The notes under the pieces: model-generated
What the model was told of the DNA's origin: nothing
What the model saw: only the letters and a program-made list of their open reading frames with translations
Databases searched by the model: none
NCBI GenBank assembly: GCA_028284945.1
Contig: JANQQJ010000042.1
Span: 1 to 64,000 of the forward strand
Length of the DNA: 64,000 bases
Origin: Alphaproteobacteria bacterium
GTDB lineage: Bacteria; Pseudomonadota; Alphaproteobacteria; SMXS01
Reading direction: 5' to 3'
Part shown: positions 43,001-50,743 of the stretch, piece after piece
Layout: every line of letters starts with the position of its first letter
How positions within the stretch are numbered: the stretch's first letter is position 1
Made by a program: the position numbers and the translations under genes

Positions 43001-45562
43001 CTGGATGTCGGCACCATTGACCTGACCGGGGGCACGATCGCGCCCAATGTGGGGTCCAGCGGCCCCGTTGCGACACTGGTGTCCGCTCAGGAAACACTTC
43101 TGACGGACAGCTACAGTCTGTTGGACGATCCCGGCACTGTGGGTGTGAACCTAGATGGTGTTAACGGTCTGGTCTCTCAGTCAACCATTGCTGTTGATGG
43201 CAATGTCTGGCGGTCACAAGCCGGTTATCAGACCGCCGTTAACACGCTGACTGCGTCATCGACCGTGTTTGAAACAACCGTGAATACGGTGCCATCCACC
43301 CGGCTCTATGATCGGAGTACAGCAACCGACCCGGCGATCGACATGCGGTATACGAGTTTCTCTCTGGGGAACCGGCAATACGCCACCGGAACGGGCGGCC
43401 CACAGGCTGATTTCAGCGGTGCCGGGTTGAATGCACTGCTTTCTGCCGGCAATGTGGCAGGGGTTTCTGAATCGTCGCTGTCGCTCAGCAACAATCAATT
43501 GCTGCTGTCCGGCTGGGCCAATAATGCGTCGAACACTCTTGATCTCGATTTCACCACCAGCAATGCGTCAGCCGGACTGGCCAACTGGCAGGCTTTGGCC
43601 GGCACGTTGACAGCGGCGCCGAACGGGACTGCGACACTAAGCGCATCAGTGACGGGACCGTTGACGGCGTCATCCCTATTGGTGAACGGCAATTCGGTTG
43701 TGCTTGATCTTGTCGGTAACCGGGCGGTCAATACAATGCTGGTCTCCGGCAATGTGCTGACTGGTCACCAAACGACGCTATCCGTCACCAGGTTGCCGTC
43801 TTTGACCGGATCGCCTTCGCCCCAGACTGACCAGGAATTGACGAACGACGTCTTCTATGGCCTTACCAACTTCCAAAGCGGAGAGGGCGCCACGGTCTCA
43901 GCGAGTGCTGCGGATCTGACGACAGTCATCGAGGCAACCGCTGGCGTGGTTAATGATTCGACCATCCAGGTGAACGAAAACGTCCTGTCATCACAGGCCG
44001 TACTGCAGCAGGCGACGAACCAACTGTACTTCAACGCAGAATCGGATGATGCGTCTGCCGTGATTGGCGCAACGGGTGATGCGGTCAATGCGGGTATTCT
44101 GTCGCGTCAGGTCGCCGATGGCGCGACGGTCCTGGCCGACCAGTCGGACGTTACTCTTCGCCTCACTGCGACCGATGTCAGCGACACAAGCGCCATGAGT
44201 GGGTCGATCGACCAGAATCAGGTATTGGCGGTTTCCTCGCTTGGCTCCCAGTCGAGTGTTTTGAGTGTGGAAGCGGGCGCCACCATCCTCGGCGCGGATG
44301 GCACCGGCGGCGCACGCAATGACCTTGACCCCAGCCTCAGTCTGGACAGGGGTTTGTTGACCTCTGATGCCGATGACGTTCTTGTCGCGGATTTTGCCTC
44401 TCTCAACGAACAGACTGCAAACGGGGCGTCATCGACCTCGACGATCGACAATGCCGTGATGACACTGAGCGCGTCGTCAGCGGTCGTGAACGACTCGCTT
44501 TCGGTGGACAACAACATCATGCGGGCCCAGGCGCTGGGCTTCTCATCCACCTCTGCTGTCCTTTTGGACGCCGGTGCAACGCTCGACGCAACGGCGCAGG
44601 CCGCCAATCGTCAGACCAGCTTTGGCACCAGCAACATTGCGACTGTCGATACGGTGTCACTGTCAGCAACGATTCTTAACGCTACAGCGGCTGCAACGAC
44701 GAGTTCATCGGTGTCGGTCTCGAATAATCTGATCCAGGCCTATGCCCAGGGACAGAGCACGACGACGGCTGTGATTGCCGAAGCGGGATCGATCGCATCG
44801 ACCGCGACAGAAGCCGGCGAAGCTACATTGGGCACAGGTCCGCTTACAGTCGACAATGCCACGTTTGCCGCCGCTAACTTCCAGACCTATCAGGGAGGCG
44901 AAGTCACTGCAGAGATTGATGCGGCATTGGGTCCCCTCTCGGTAGGAGGTCCGGCGTTAGGAACGTTCGGTGACTTCGTTGATACTGACCTTGAGGTCAA
45001 CAACAACATTATTGCGGCATCGGGAGTGGTTAACTCTGCGTCGAACTCGATCAGTGCCGTTGCGGACAGCTCCATTGAAGGCAGTGCCGGGCTGACCGCC
45101 AGTGTGGGCGCGACGCTCAATGTAGCGAACGCTGATATGGTTGTGGCCAACCGCCAGGTGATTGGCGAGGGCACCACTGGCGACTTCACCGAGGCCACTG
45201 CATCAATCGAGAACCTCGGTATTTTGGTGACGATGGCCGGAATCCCCACTGTCAATACTGCCGCGCTTAACAATTCCAGTGTGGAGGTCAACGACAATGT
45301 CGTCTCCGCCTTTATGGTCGGCAACACGGCGACGAATATGGTCATGGTTGAGGCCGGGGCAGGCAATGAAGTGCCGTCGGTCGCGGTCATAAACTCCCAG
45401 ACCGCAACAGGTGCGACGATCAGTGCCTCCATCTCGAATGTGCAAATCGGTGTGACAGGGTCGACCGGTGCGACCGGCAGCCGCACCTCGGTTAGCGGCA
45501 ACACCGTCGGCGGCACGGCGATCGGTAACCGCAGCTTCAATTCCATCGGAGCCAATCAATAG
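40055..45562 (+). CDS. giant secreted repeat protein, lysine- and cysteine-free (1835 residues), unknown family
   Basis: The GTG start at 40055 follows a GGGGG ribosome site. Residues 1-25 are a signal peptide (VSMIALGAGFSTSALA, cleavage before DP). The rest is built of about 22 imperfect units of about 80 residues. Each has a core like S-x-V-x-V-x-x-N-x-x-x-A-x-A-x-GN-x-A-x-N (for example SSVEVNDNVVSAFMVGN, SSVSVSNNLIQAYAQG). A second motif lies between cores, such as ANRQ or ANFQ, then G-x-x-V-x-A. On reading I find no Lys and no Cys, with many Asp, Ser, Thr and Ala. No barrel, LPXTG, RTX or PEP-CTERM sorting tail is seen. The Asn/Gln ladder is reminiscent of curlin repeats but not the same. 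Function unknown; a surface fibre or matrix protein is a guess. Confidence 0.9.
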   Translation: MSRFSQLATVSMIALGAGFSTSALADPTVANITIDLTSPTLDLVSEAGSLQAVASSNNVNSGSTITADIQSVLGLNTATIDDTGNTENVDSNSFTATTIGNQAFSELDPGALSGTGPDDNGGLSEVRSGNVAGTTFVAEASAVSHSNTIDLDAGATGNTITLDQNVIATDVTGNEALNYIGIDIDIPGVDAPTDPVVGSDITLGYASDEQGQVSIGSGSVTASASILATTVQLNDALDDGDGDTDETYSRVTGSAITLRVDDDDADDVVDVVDSTLSLADNAITAGFTGNDADTQVNLTAGNTNSLTGSVGAVTYQANQDTGDEVLNAEVTSSVIRAGTAGNPVEDLSGSTLNVDRNEISADAQGNTADTGVTLTGLNVLGPSSTATTQPDTANEVAIVRADIFAVSEQSDSDVDISALVDDASELRVETGAVGVAGAGSTVSVNENAVAATAGGHDADVTVSITEENSVEAGAAARLVQSHNADSGESNLTATIGDDTGGGAQFLMTVDVAQGAATDEITNSTVTVDSNTFNASARGSEGSASLNIQANSIDADGSFSGGGNPSQAGVDTSTFEAFGDADFTVAAEQVSREATTTALSQAAIDADFGTDDPDITASTLSVSENLFRAEALGNLVSGANLSLDATTISATAGIAVGQVLGGRDGDPTTDDPGTLSAITGVDASPFIDATADAGAFEQTSLTVDNNIAQSIGYGNVGFATMTIDGNQVDDNGQAGPVATSSSTAANAQGGFTVALAQEAAELDFDSRVLGSTLVDLSVASTGIADSDISASDNAASAFGFVNQGGTLVDIDANSLDASTIVNTLQVASAVDATVEVTADAAEITVSSEGTADITNTRIMADRNTVSAAVDVNTVDNRIDITAQTLALTDTARSSTTHVDLPVTFEGGATAENAGEIALVNVQFGGGTSDLDANTVQAIIADGAGGVTIDVDAADGAFIGGVASASNNRILADLSINNATNTIDLDVGTIDLTGGTIAPNVGSSGPVATLVSAQETLLTDSYSLLDDPGTVGVNLDGVNGLVSQSTIAVDGNVWRSQAGYQTAVNTLTASSTVFETTVNTVPSTRLYDRSTATDPAIDMRYTSFSLGNRQYATGTGGPQADFSGAGLNALLSAGNVAGVSESSLSLSNNQLLLSGWANNASNTLDLDFTTSNASAGLANWQALAGTLTAAPNGTATLSASVTGPLTASSLLVNGNSVVLDLVGNRAVNTMLVSGNVLTGHQTTLSVTRLPSLTGSPSPQTDQELTNDVFYGLTNFQSGEGATVSASAADLTTVIEATAGVVNDSTIQVNENVLSSQAVLQQATNQLYFNAESDDASAVIGATGDAVNAGILSRQVADGATVLADQSDVTLRLTATDVSDTSAMSGSIDQNQVLAVSSLGSQSSVLSVEAGATILGADGTGGARNDLDPSLSLDRGLLTSDADDVLVADFASLNEQTANGASSTSTIDNAVMTLSASSAVVNDSLSVDNNIMRAQALGFSSTSAVLLDAGATLDATAQAANRQTSFGTSNIATVDTVSLSATILNATAAATTSSSVSVSNNLIQAYAQGQSTTTAVIAEAGSIASTATEAGEATLGTGPLTVDNATFAAANFQTYQGGEVTAEIDAALGPLSVGGPALGTFGDFVDTDLEVNNNIIAASGVVNSASNSISAVADSSIEGSAGLTASVGATLNVANADMVVANRQVIGEGTTGDFTEATASIENLGILVTMAGIPTVNTAALNNSSVEVNDNVVSAFMVGNTATNMVMVEAGAGNEVPSVAVINSQTATGATISASISNVQIGVTGSTGATGSRTSVSGNTVGGTAIGNRSFNSIGANQ
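40130..45560 (+). repeat. about 22 tandem 80-residue repeats of the 1835-residue protein
   Basis: Unit cores begin roughly every 240 bp, from 'NVDSNSFTATTIGNQA' near the start to 'SVSGNTVGGTAIGN' at the end. Unlike the autotransporter array the copies are divergent at DNA level, so this is an old array held by selection on a few Asn, Gly, Ala and aliphatic positions. The last unit ends the protein without a cap. Confidence 0.75.
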
Positions 45563-46076
45563 TCGACGGGAATGGCGCTGTCAGGCCAGGCGTTGCCATG
45601 TGTGGGCGTGCCCTGTTTTAGCAAACGATCAATTGACGTGATGCAGATCGCGGCGCGTCGCCGTTTCCGACGAACCGCCCCCACCTTGGCGCGCTGGTAA
45701 CCCCTAGGAAATGCCGTCGCTATTGTGGGCGGGCGGAGATCCTTGTGTCTCATGATTTGGGCGCGGGGGGTCACAACTGCACCTATGGGGGGCGGGTGTA
45801 CTCCTTCGAGGAGCCCTCCGGCTGCTCAGGACAGCGCGTGTCGAAGGGCGTGAATGGTCAACTGAGCACGGAATATCCACACAACAGGGGTGAGAGCCGG
45901 GCGGGACAGGCAGTCCGGTGGACTGCCGATTTGATCGATGTCAGCTGCCACGCCAGGCCGCACTTGCGTTCGCACAAAACGGGTGAGTGGTTGTAGTTAT
46001 TCAGCTATTGGTTGACAGATTATTCTCGCTAAACGAGTATTCAGGTGTAATTGAATACGTTGTTTGAGGGGCGCAT
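45563..46076. other. intergenic region with hairpin and promoter-like sequence
   Basis: No convincing gene. A perfect 8-bp hairpin lies at 45909-45927 (GGCAGTCC/GGACTGCC, 3-base loop), not followed by a T-run. A candidate promoter for the SGNH gene is TTGACA at 46012-46017 with a TATT-type -10 around 46038. An 83-codon open frame at 45745-45996 has no homology I recognise and no ribosome site, and is not called. Confidence 0.4.
46012..46043 (+). promoter_or_regulatory. candidate promoter of the SGNH/protease pair
   Basis: A consensus -35 TTGACA at 46012-46017 is followed by TATTCA at 46038-46043; the spacer (20 bases) is long, and AGTATT at 46036 (18 bases) is an alternative. The AT-rich stretch upstream of ATG 46077 and the gagggg ribosome site fit a real start region. 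Confidence 0.4.
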
Positions 46077-47075
46077 ATGAATTCAAAGACCTCTAGTGAT
46101 GCCCGAAAAATTACTTATGCGGAGCTCGTGCGCAGGCTTTCGGACCCAGATGTCCCAGAGGAAAGTCTGCTCCCCTATTTTGTCGCTGAACGAGGCGACA
46201 CGCGTGGCATGGTGCCCATTCTAAAGCTAAATGACGCGCTCATTTCATCCGGGGATCAGCAGTCACAATATTATCGGTCGCAGGGCGATCTTGGTCTGGG
46301 ATTTCTTAATCATGTTTATGCGTCTCGACGCCGCCGTCGTTTTCGAAAAAACCTTAGGCGTGGAGACCAGCGCCCGATCTTGCTGGCGGAGGGAGATTCC
46401 TGGTTCCAGTACCCGCTCTGGCTGAAAGACGTGATCGACTACTTATCCGCCGACTACAACATCATGTGCCTTAGCGCTGCAGGTGATGAGCTCAGCGAGA
46501 TGATCGAAGACGGCGACTACTGGGATTATCTTGAGGCGCTTAGCGATCAAGGACACCCCATCCGGGCGTTGCTTCTTTCAGGCGGTGGAAATGACATTGT
46601 AGGCGACCCTTTGGTCGATTTGCTCAATGACTACGACCCCCATGGCAGTGCGGCGACACATTTGAATGAAAGCAACGTCTCTGAGATGTTCGCGGAGATT
46701 GAGGCCGGATACATCGGCATCATAGAACGGGTTCGCAGTCGCTTTTCAGATCTGCCTGTTGTGGTTCATGGATACGACTATGCACGACCACTCCCCGACC
46801 AGGGCTTCAAAATCCCTCCTCTTGACGGTTGGCTGGGGGAGCCTATGCGAAGAAAGGGAATCCCCGACGGCCCGCTTCAGGCGGAAATCATTAAGCTTCT
46901 AATAGACAGGATCAATCTAGTGCTAGAGCAGCTTGCCGGCCGCGAAGGCGTTCACTTTGTCGATAATCGTGATGTGGTCGCTTCGGATTGGCATGACGAG
47001 CTTCATCCAAAGGACGAGGGGTTCAAGCGTGTTGCAGCGAAGTTCAGGGACGCGCTGGAGGGATTGGGTATTTGA
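46077..47075 (+). CDS. SGNH/GDSL-type hydrolase
   Basis: 332 residues. The SGNH blocks are in order: block I ILLAEGDSWFQYP (nucleophile Ser, about residue 104), block III LLLSGGGNDIVGD (Asn) and block V DWHDELHPKDEGF (Asp and His). There is a 95-residue N-terminal extension and no signal peptide, so it is probably cytosolic or exported by another route. Family members are lipases, acyl-esterases or deacetylases. The ATG has a gagggg ribosome site. The protease-hydrolase fusion follows after 36 bases, so both are likely one transcript. Confidence 0.85.
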   Translation: MNSKTSSDARKITYAELVRRLSDPDVPEESLLPYFVAERGDTRGMVPILKLNDALISSGDQQSQYYRSQGDLGLGFLNHVYASRRRRRFRKNLRRGDQRPILLAEGDSWFQYPLWLKDVIDYLSADYNIMCLSAAGDELSEMIEDGDYWDYLEALSDQGHPIRALLLSGGGNDIVGDPLVDLLNDYDPHGSAATHLNESNVSEMFAEIEAGYIGIIERVRSRFSDLPVVVHGYDYARPLPDQGFKIPPLDGWLGEPMRRKGIPDGPLQAEIIKLLIDRINLVLEQLAGREGVHFVDNRDVVASDWHDELHPKDEGFKRVAAKFRDALEGLGI

Positions 47076-47111
47076 TCTCACGACCGTTTTTCAAGCCGAA
47101 TAGGTCAAGAT

Positions 47112-49040
47112 ATGACGACCATTGACGAACATATTCTCAACGTGCGGCCTGACCCCGTCGACTTTCGCGACCTCTACTTCGAGCCAGGGCTGGTTGAGTT
47201 ACCGACTTGGGTTGATCCGATGCCTCTTGCAGATATGGGGCTTGTCGTTCGCAATCAAGGCAGCGAGGGTAGTTGTACAGGGCAGGCGCTAGCGGCGGTG
47301 GTCGATATTCAGAATATTGTCCGGTTCGATGATGGTGCCGACGTTCCTCCGCGTGTCAGTGCCCGAATGCTATATGAGATGGCACGGGCGTATGATGAGT
47401 TTCCCGACGATGACATGGAAGGGTCTAGCGCCCGTGGCGCGATTAAGGCCTTGTTTCACAACGGCGTCTGCGGGTCGCACCTTGCACCTTATTTTCCGGG
47501 CGATATCGATTGGCTGTTGACACCGGAGCAGTCAAAAGATGCCCGACGGGTGGGATTGGGTGCTTACTTTCGCCTTCGGCATGTGCTCAACGATTGTCAT
47601 TCGGCACTTGTTGAGGGCAAGTCGCTCTACTGTACAGCTCAGATCCATAGTGGATGGACCAATGAGGCAGTTGCGCAGAATGGTGGGCGCATCGTTATGC
47701 CGCATTCGATGACTCCGAGTGAAATGCTTGGCGGGCATGCGTTCGCAATTGTGGGATATGACTCTGAGGGTTTCATTGTTTTGAATTCCTGGGGCCATAG
47801 ATGGGGTGGGTTTAAGACGGCGCGGGGCAAAGCGCTCTCCGGTATGGCACACTGGTCTTATCAGGACTGGCGGCAACACGTCATGGATACCTGGGTGTTG
47901 CGTCTTCAGGTGCCTTCTGGCCTGCCTTCGGGCTTCGTCGGTGGTTGGGAACCGGGGGCTTACACTCGTGACGTCAGTAATGAAACTCAGACAACAGAGG
48001 TCAGTTCCGGTGTAACTGGTGCTGCTCGAGGGCACCTCATGCATGTTGATGATGGCAGGCTCGTAACCAGTGGACGTTACCGCAACTCCCTCAAAACCTT
48101 CCAAGAAACGGCGAAGTTTCTGGTGTCTAATGAACAAGCGGCGCCGGACGACAGATATAACCACCTTCTTTTCTATGCCCATGGCGGGTTGAATGACTTG
48201 GATGACGCCGTCCTGAGGGCTGTGCGCATGAGCGGTGTGTTGAAACAGAATGGGATTTACCCAATCTTCTTTGCGTGGCGTACCGGGCTCAAAAACATTA
48301 TTGGTGATATTCTAAGGTCAAAACTTGACGTTGTATTACAGCGCTCGGGCGGGCTCCTCGACCTGACAGATAAACTTCTCGAAAAAGCGAGCCGGCCGGT
48401 TGGTCGCCCGGTGTGGAGCGAAATGAAACGCGACGCGTCGCTTGCGTTTGACCGCAAGGTTGGCGAGGCGTGGACAGCTACAAGGATTCTTATCGAGGCA
48501 GCTCAAGCACGAGTGGAACATCCGCTTAAGGTTCATTTTGTTGGCCATAGCGCTGGGGCGATCTTTCTGGCGCACATTTTTGAGCGTGCGCGTCGAGAAC
48601 AATTTCGAATATTGACACCTGACTCGACGATGAATCTGTTTGCTCCCGCGATCACGTGGAACCTGTTCAACAAGACACTCGCCCCTGTCGCGCGCGATAT
48701 GAAACCGGACATGTTGTTCTCCATCTACAATCTGACGGATCAGGCTGAACGGGACGACTCAGTCGCAGAGATCTATCGCAAATCATTGCTTTACTTAGTT
48801 TCGCGTGCATTTGAGAACGAAAGAAAGATGCCCATCGTTGGGATGGATAGGTTTTGGCGCGATCATCGCAAACCGCGCAAGATTGCATACTACCTAGCTG
48901 GCCGAAATTATGGACCCCAGCCCGTTAGCATGAGCAAGACACATGGTGGCTTCGACGAAGATCCGTTGACACTAAACCACGTGTTGGCGCGAATTGTGAA
49001 AGAGGCCCGTGGTCCTGGTATTCCGGGTAGTTTTGAGTAG
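47112..49040 (+). CDS. papain-like (C1) protease fused to alpha/beta hydrolase
   Basis: 642 residues in two catalytic parts. The first (about 1-270) is a C1-type protease: RNQGSEGSCTGQAL carries the oxyanion Gln49 and nucleophile Cys55, GGHAFAIVGY the His (about 207), and LNSWGHRWGG the Asn (about 225). No signal or propeptide is seen. The second (about 350-560) has LLFYAHGGLNDLDDAV, an oxyanion-type HGG, and FVGHSAGAIFLAHIF with a GHSAG nucleophile elbow (Ser about 480), typical of lipase-like hydrolases. The combination beside an SGNH hydrolase is unusual. Toxin, effector or lipid-signalling roles are possible, none shown. Confidence 0.82.
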   Translation: MTTIDEHILNVRPDPVDFRDLYFEPGLVELPTWVDPMPLADMGLVVRNQGSEGSCTGQALAAVVDIQNIVRFDDGADVPPRVSARMLYEMARAYDEFPDDDMEGSSARGAIKALFHNGVCGSHLAPYFPGDIDWLLTPEQSKDARRVGLGAYFRLRHVLNDCHSALVEGKSLYCTAQIHSGWTNEAVAQNGGRIVMPHSMTPSEMLGGHAFAIVGYDSEGFIVLNSWGHRWGGFKTARGKALSGMAHWSYQDWRQHVMDTWVLRLQVPSGLPSGFVGGWEPGAYTRDVSNETQTTEVSSGVTGAARGHLMHVDDGRLVTSGRYRNSLKTFQETAKFLVSNEQAAPDDRYNHLLFYAHGGLNDLDDAVLRAVRMSGVLKQNGIYPIFFAWRTGLKNIIGDILRSKLDVVLQRSGGLLDLTDKLLEKASRPVGRPVWSEMKRDASLAFDRKVGEAWTATRILIEAAQARVEHPLKVHFVGHSAGAIFLAHIFERARREQFRILTPDSTMNLFAPAITWNLFNKTLAPVARDMKPDMLFSIYNLTDQAERDDSVAEIYRKSLLYLVSRAFENERKMPIVGMDRFWRDHRKPRKIAYYLAGRNYGPQPVSMSKTHGGFDEDPLTLNHVLARIVKEARGPGIPGSFE

Positions 49041-49105
49041 TGTGACCTGAGACACTGAATCTCCTTCATATTTTGGTAGAATCCGTCGCTATCAGGATAC
49101 GGACG

Positions 49106-49175
49106 AATGAAGCATTAACGGTTCACGGAAGAACAGATCATCGGGATATTGAAGGAGCAGGATGCAGGGATGACT
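49106..49175 (+). mobile_element. IS3-family OrfA remnant
   Basis: Reads MKH-stop-RFTEEQIIGILKEQ then DAGM, the N-terminus of IS3/IS407-type OrfA transposase (normally MK-x-x-RFTEEQII). The in-frame stop after MKH and loss of similarity after 49175 show it is dead. Confidence 0.7.
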
Positions 49176-49290
49176 ATCTTACCGGCAGTGCCGGGTTTGG
49201 TGCCCGGCGTAACACGGCCGATGGGCAGGCAGGCATCGCCTTAAAGTGGTAAAGGAGCATCCGAGGGTATTCACCGAAGGCCGGTCCTAA

Positions 49291-49385
49291 ACACTATAGC
49301 GCGCTTGAACTTTAGCACTTGCATTGGCGTCAGACCGGTCAGGCTGGCATGCGGCTGTTCGGCGTTGTAGTCGATCCTTACCTTC
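49291..49385 (-). mobile_element. IS3-family OrfB C-terminal remnant
   Basis: On the minus strand the frame reads RIDYNAEQPHASLTGLTP then MQVLKFK, the end of an IS3 OrfB (normally W-x-x-DYN-x-x-RPHSSLG-x-LTP). It is in the opposite direction to the OrfA scrap, so at least two insertions or a rearrangement are implied. The stretch 49176-49290 between them shows nothing else recognisable. Confidence 0.65.
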
Positions 49386-49436
49386 TGGGCGCAGTGCCAT
49401 CGTCTTTCGATGTTAGGATGTTATTCCCGCACCGGA

Positions 49437-49892
49437 TTAGTTCGTCTTGGGTATGGGGCCCACAGACAACGGCTTGCCATTGGACCAGGCAATGGCCTCG
49501 TAACAGACCTCCCACCCCGACCCGTCGCACCACAGGCCATCGCGGGCCAGCAACAGGATGTCATAGGAGTCCCAGTCGATAATCCGCCAGCCGGTGGCCT
49601 GCCAGGACGTGACGGTCCCCTCCACCACGACATTGAGCATGCAGCCGCCCGACCCACAATACAACGAAGCCGCGCTCGAGCACTTAAAGCCACTCTCATC
49701 AATCACTTCGACCGCAAGATTGCCGGTCTGACTGCGCAGGGTAACGGCATGCACCGCATCACCAACATCAAACACGCCGTTCTCGAAGGACGCGCAATCA
49801 GCTGCGGCTGCGTCAAGCAGCGTTTGGGCCTCCGGCGAGACCGCCCAGGCAGGGGCACTCCACAAGACCAGCACGATCAGAAGACATCTCAT
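49437..49892 (-). CDS. small exported cysteine-rich protein, unknown
   Basis: 151 residues from the ATG at 49892. The signal peptide is CLLIVLVLWSAPAWA with cleavage near VSPEA. The mature part carries six Cys (ADCASFENG, GFKCSS, LYCGSGGCM, GLWCDG, EVCYEA), which can pair in the periplasm, and several Trp. It looks like a folded periplasmic domain of unknown function. It sits between transposase scraps, so it may have travelled with them or survived beside them. An upstream ATG at 49913 would add seven residues. Confidence 0.7.
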   Translation of the reverse strand: MRCLLIVLVLWSAPAWAVSPEAQTLLDAAAADCASFENGVFDVGDAVHAVTLRSQTGNLAVEVIDESGFKCSSAASLYCGSGGCMLNVVVEGTVTSWQATGWRIIDWDSYDILLLARDGLWCDGSGWEVCYEAIAWSNGKPLSVGPIPKTN

Positions 49893-50043
49893 ATCAAAAC
49901 TCCGCTCTAACAATCAAAATAGGGTGACCTGATCCGATAAGGGGATCCAGGGATTAATTTAGAGTCGGGCGTTGCACGCGCCGCAGGAGGCAGCTGACTT
50001 TTGCCACTTGAAAGCAGTCGGATTTTGTGAGTTGGAGGTCTGC

Positions 50044-50145
50044 CGGGAGACCGACCACCCGAAGGCAATCAGAGTTGACCTGGGCTCCGAGTTCATCTCC
50101 CGCTATCTTGATCTGTTGGCTTGTCAGGAAGGTGTTCCGCCGTTC
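50044..50145 (+). mobile_element. IS3-family OrfB core remnant
   Basis: The frame reads HPKAIRVDLGSEFISRYLDL then LACQEGV, the region around the second catalytic Asp of an IS3 OrfB integrase core (RVDNGSEFIS). Asn-to-Leu in the conserved VDNG is visible. Sequence after 50145 is unrelated. With the scraps at 49106 and 49291, it makes 49041-50172 an IS graveyard; the 280 bases from 49893 to 50172 hold nothing else I can support. Confidence 0.7.
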
Positions 50146-50172
50146 GTGCGCGGATCGCTCGACCTACTGGAC

Positions 50173-50568
50173 CTAGATAAAGATCACATCAAGCGATTTG
50201 GATTTGGTGTGCACGGGTGACGTCCCGGCCGGATACCGGTCGAAAACACTTCGGTCGTGGTCCATGCCGCTGATCTGCTCCATGACCATGGACTCAGTGC
50301 AGCAATCCAGCATGCGCATCTGGGTATCAATGAACCAGTCCGTTGCGCGCATTCTGTCCAGATATTCCTCAGATTTCCAACAGGCGATCGCGACCCATTG
50401 ATTGGGGTCTCTTGACCAACCCTGGAACGCGAAGTGACAGCCTTCATCGTACCATTCCTCTGCATGTGTACACAGTTCTTCCAGCGCCGTCAGGAACTCG
50501 TCCCGGCGTGCCGGGTCAACATTGAAGCGGGAGATGAACACATTCGGCTTTCGAATCCACTTCGACAT
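50173..50568 (-). CDS. antibiotic-biosynthesis-monooxygenase (ABM)-like protein
   Basis: 131 residues from the ATG at 50568 (MSKWIRKPNVFIS). The ABM dimeric alpha/beta fold is seen: a strand NVFISRFNVDPARRDEFL, a helix TALEELCTHAEEW, CHFAFQG, then WVAIACWKSEEYLDRM. Family members are cofactor-free monooxygenases, heme-degrading enzymes or unknowns. It is divergent from the Rieske-type operon across the 20-base tandem repeats (50680-50719), so a shared control with the catabolic genes is plausible. Confidence 0.75.
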   Translation of the reverse strand: MSKWIRKPNVFISRFNVDPARRDEFLTALEELCTHAEEWYDEGCHFAFQGWSRDPNQWVAIACWKSEEYLDRMRATDWFIDTQMRMLDCCTESMVMEQISGMDHDRSVFDRYPAGTSPVHTKSKSLDVIFI

Positions 50569-50679
50569 CAGTCTGGCCTTTCTTGCTGATGGGTGCCTCG
50601 CGGGCGACCTGCTGTTAGCTTTGAGGTGCCCCGGATGCCGTGCTCTCAAACAATTTTGCTGCATTGGCGAATTTGAACT

Positions 50680-50719
50680 AGTAAGGAACCATATCTAATA
50701 GTAAGGTTCCATACCTAAC
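50680..50719. promoter_or_regulatory. two 20-base tandem repeats, candidate MarR operator
   Basis: Two adjacent 20-base copies share AGTAAGG-N2-CCATAYCTAA (50680-50699 and 50700-50719). The variable pairs are complementary, so GGAACC in the first and GGTTCC in the second also form an inverted repeat. The array ends 24 bases before the ATG of the SnoaL-like gene and also faces the ABM gene. The operon contains a MarR gene at 55860, the likely binder (inference). Confidence 0.6.
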
Positions 50720-50743
50720 TGAGTCAAGCGGGAGACGGGCGAG

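Noticed and set aside
40357-45559. Antisense open frames in the 1835-residue gene
   Set aside because: They are Ser/Thr/Ala/Val-rich mirror translations of the repeat array, without starts of their own.
27220-45560. CRISPR array
   Set aside because: The repetition is protein-coding, with units of 240-480 bp and no short repeat-spacer pattern.
45909-45927. Factor-independent terminator
   Set aside because: The 8-bp stem is strong, but no T-run follows, so it is listed only as part of the intergenic description.
45745-45996. 83-codon plus-strand frame
   Set aside because: No homology I recognise, no ribosome site, and composition unlike neighbouring genes; it contains the hairpin at 45909.
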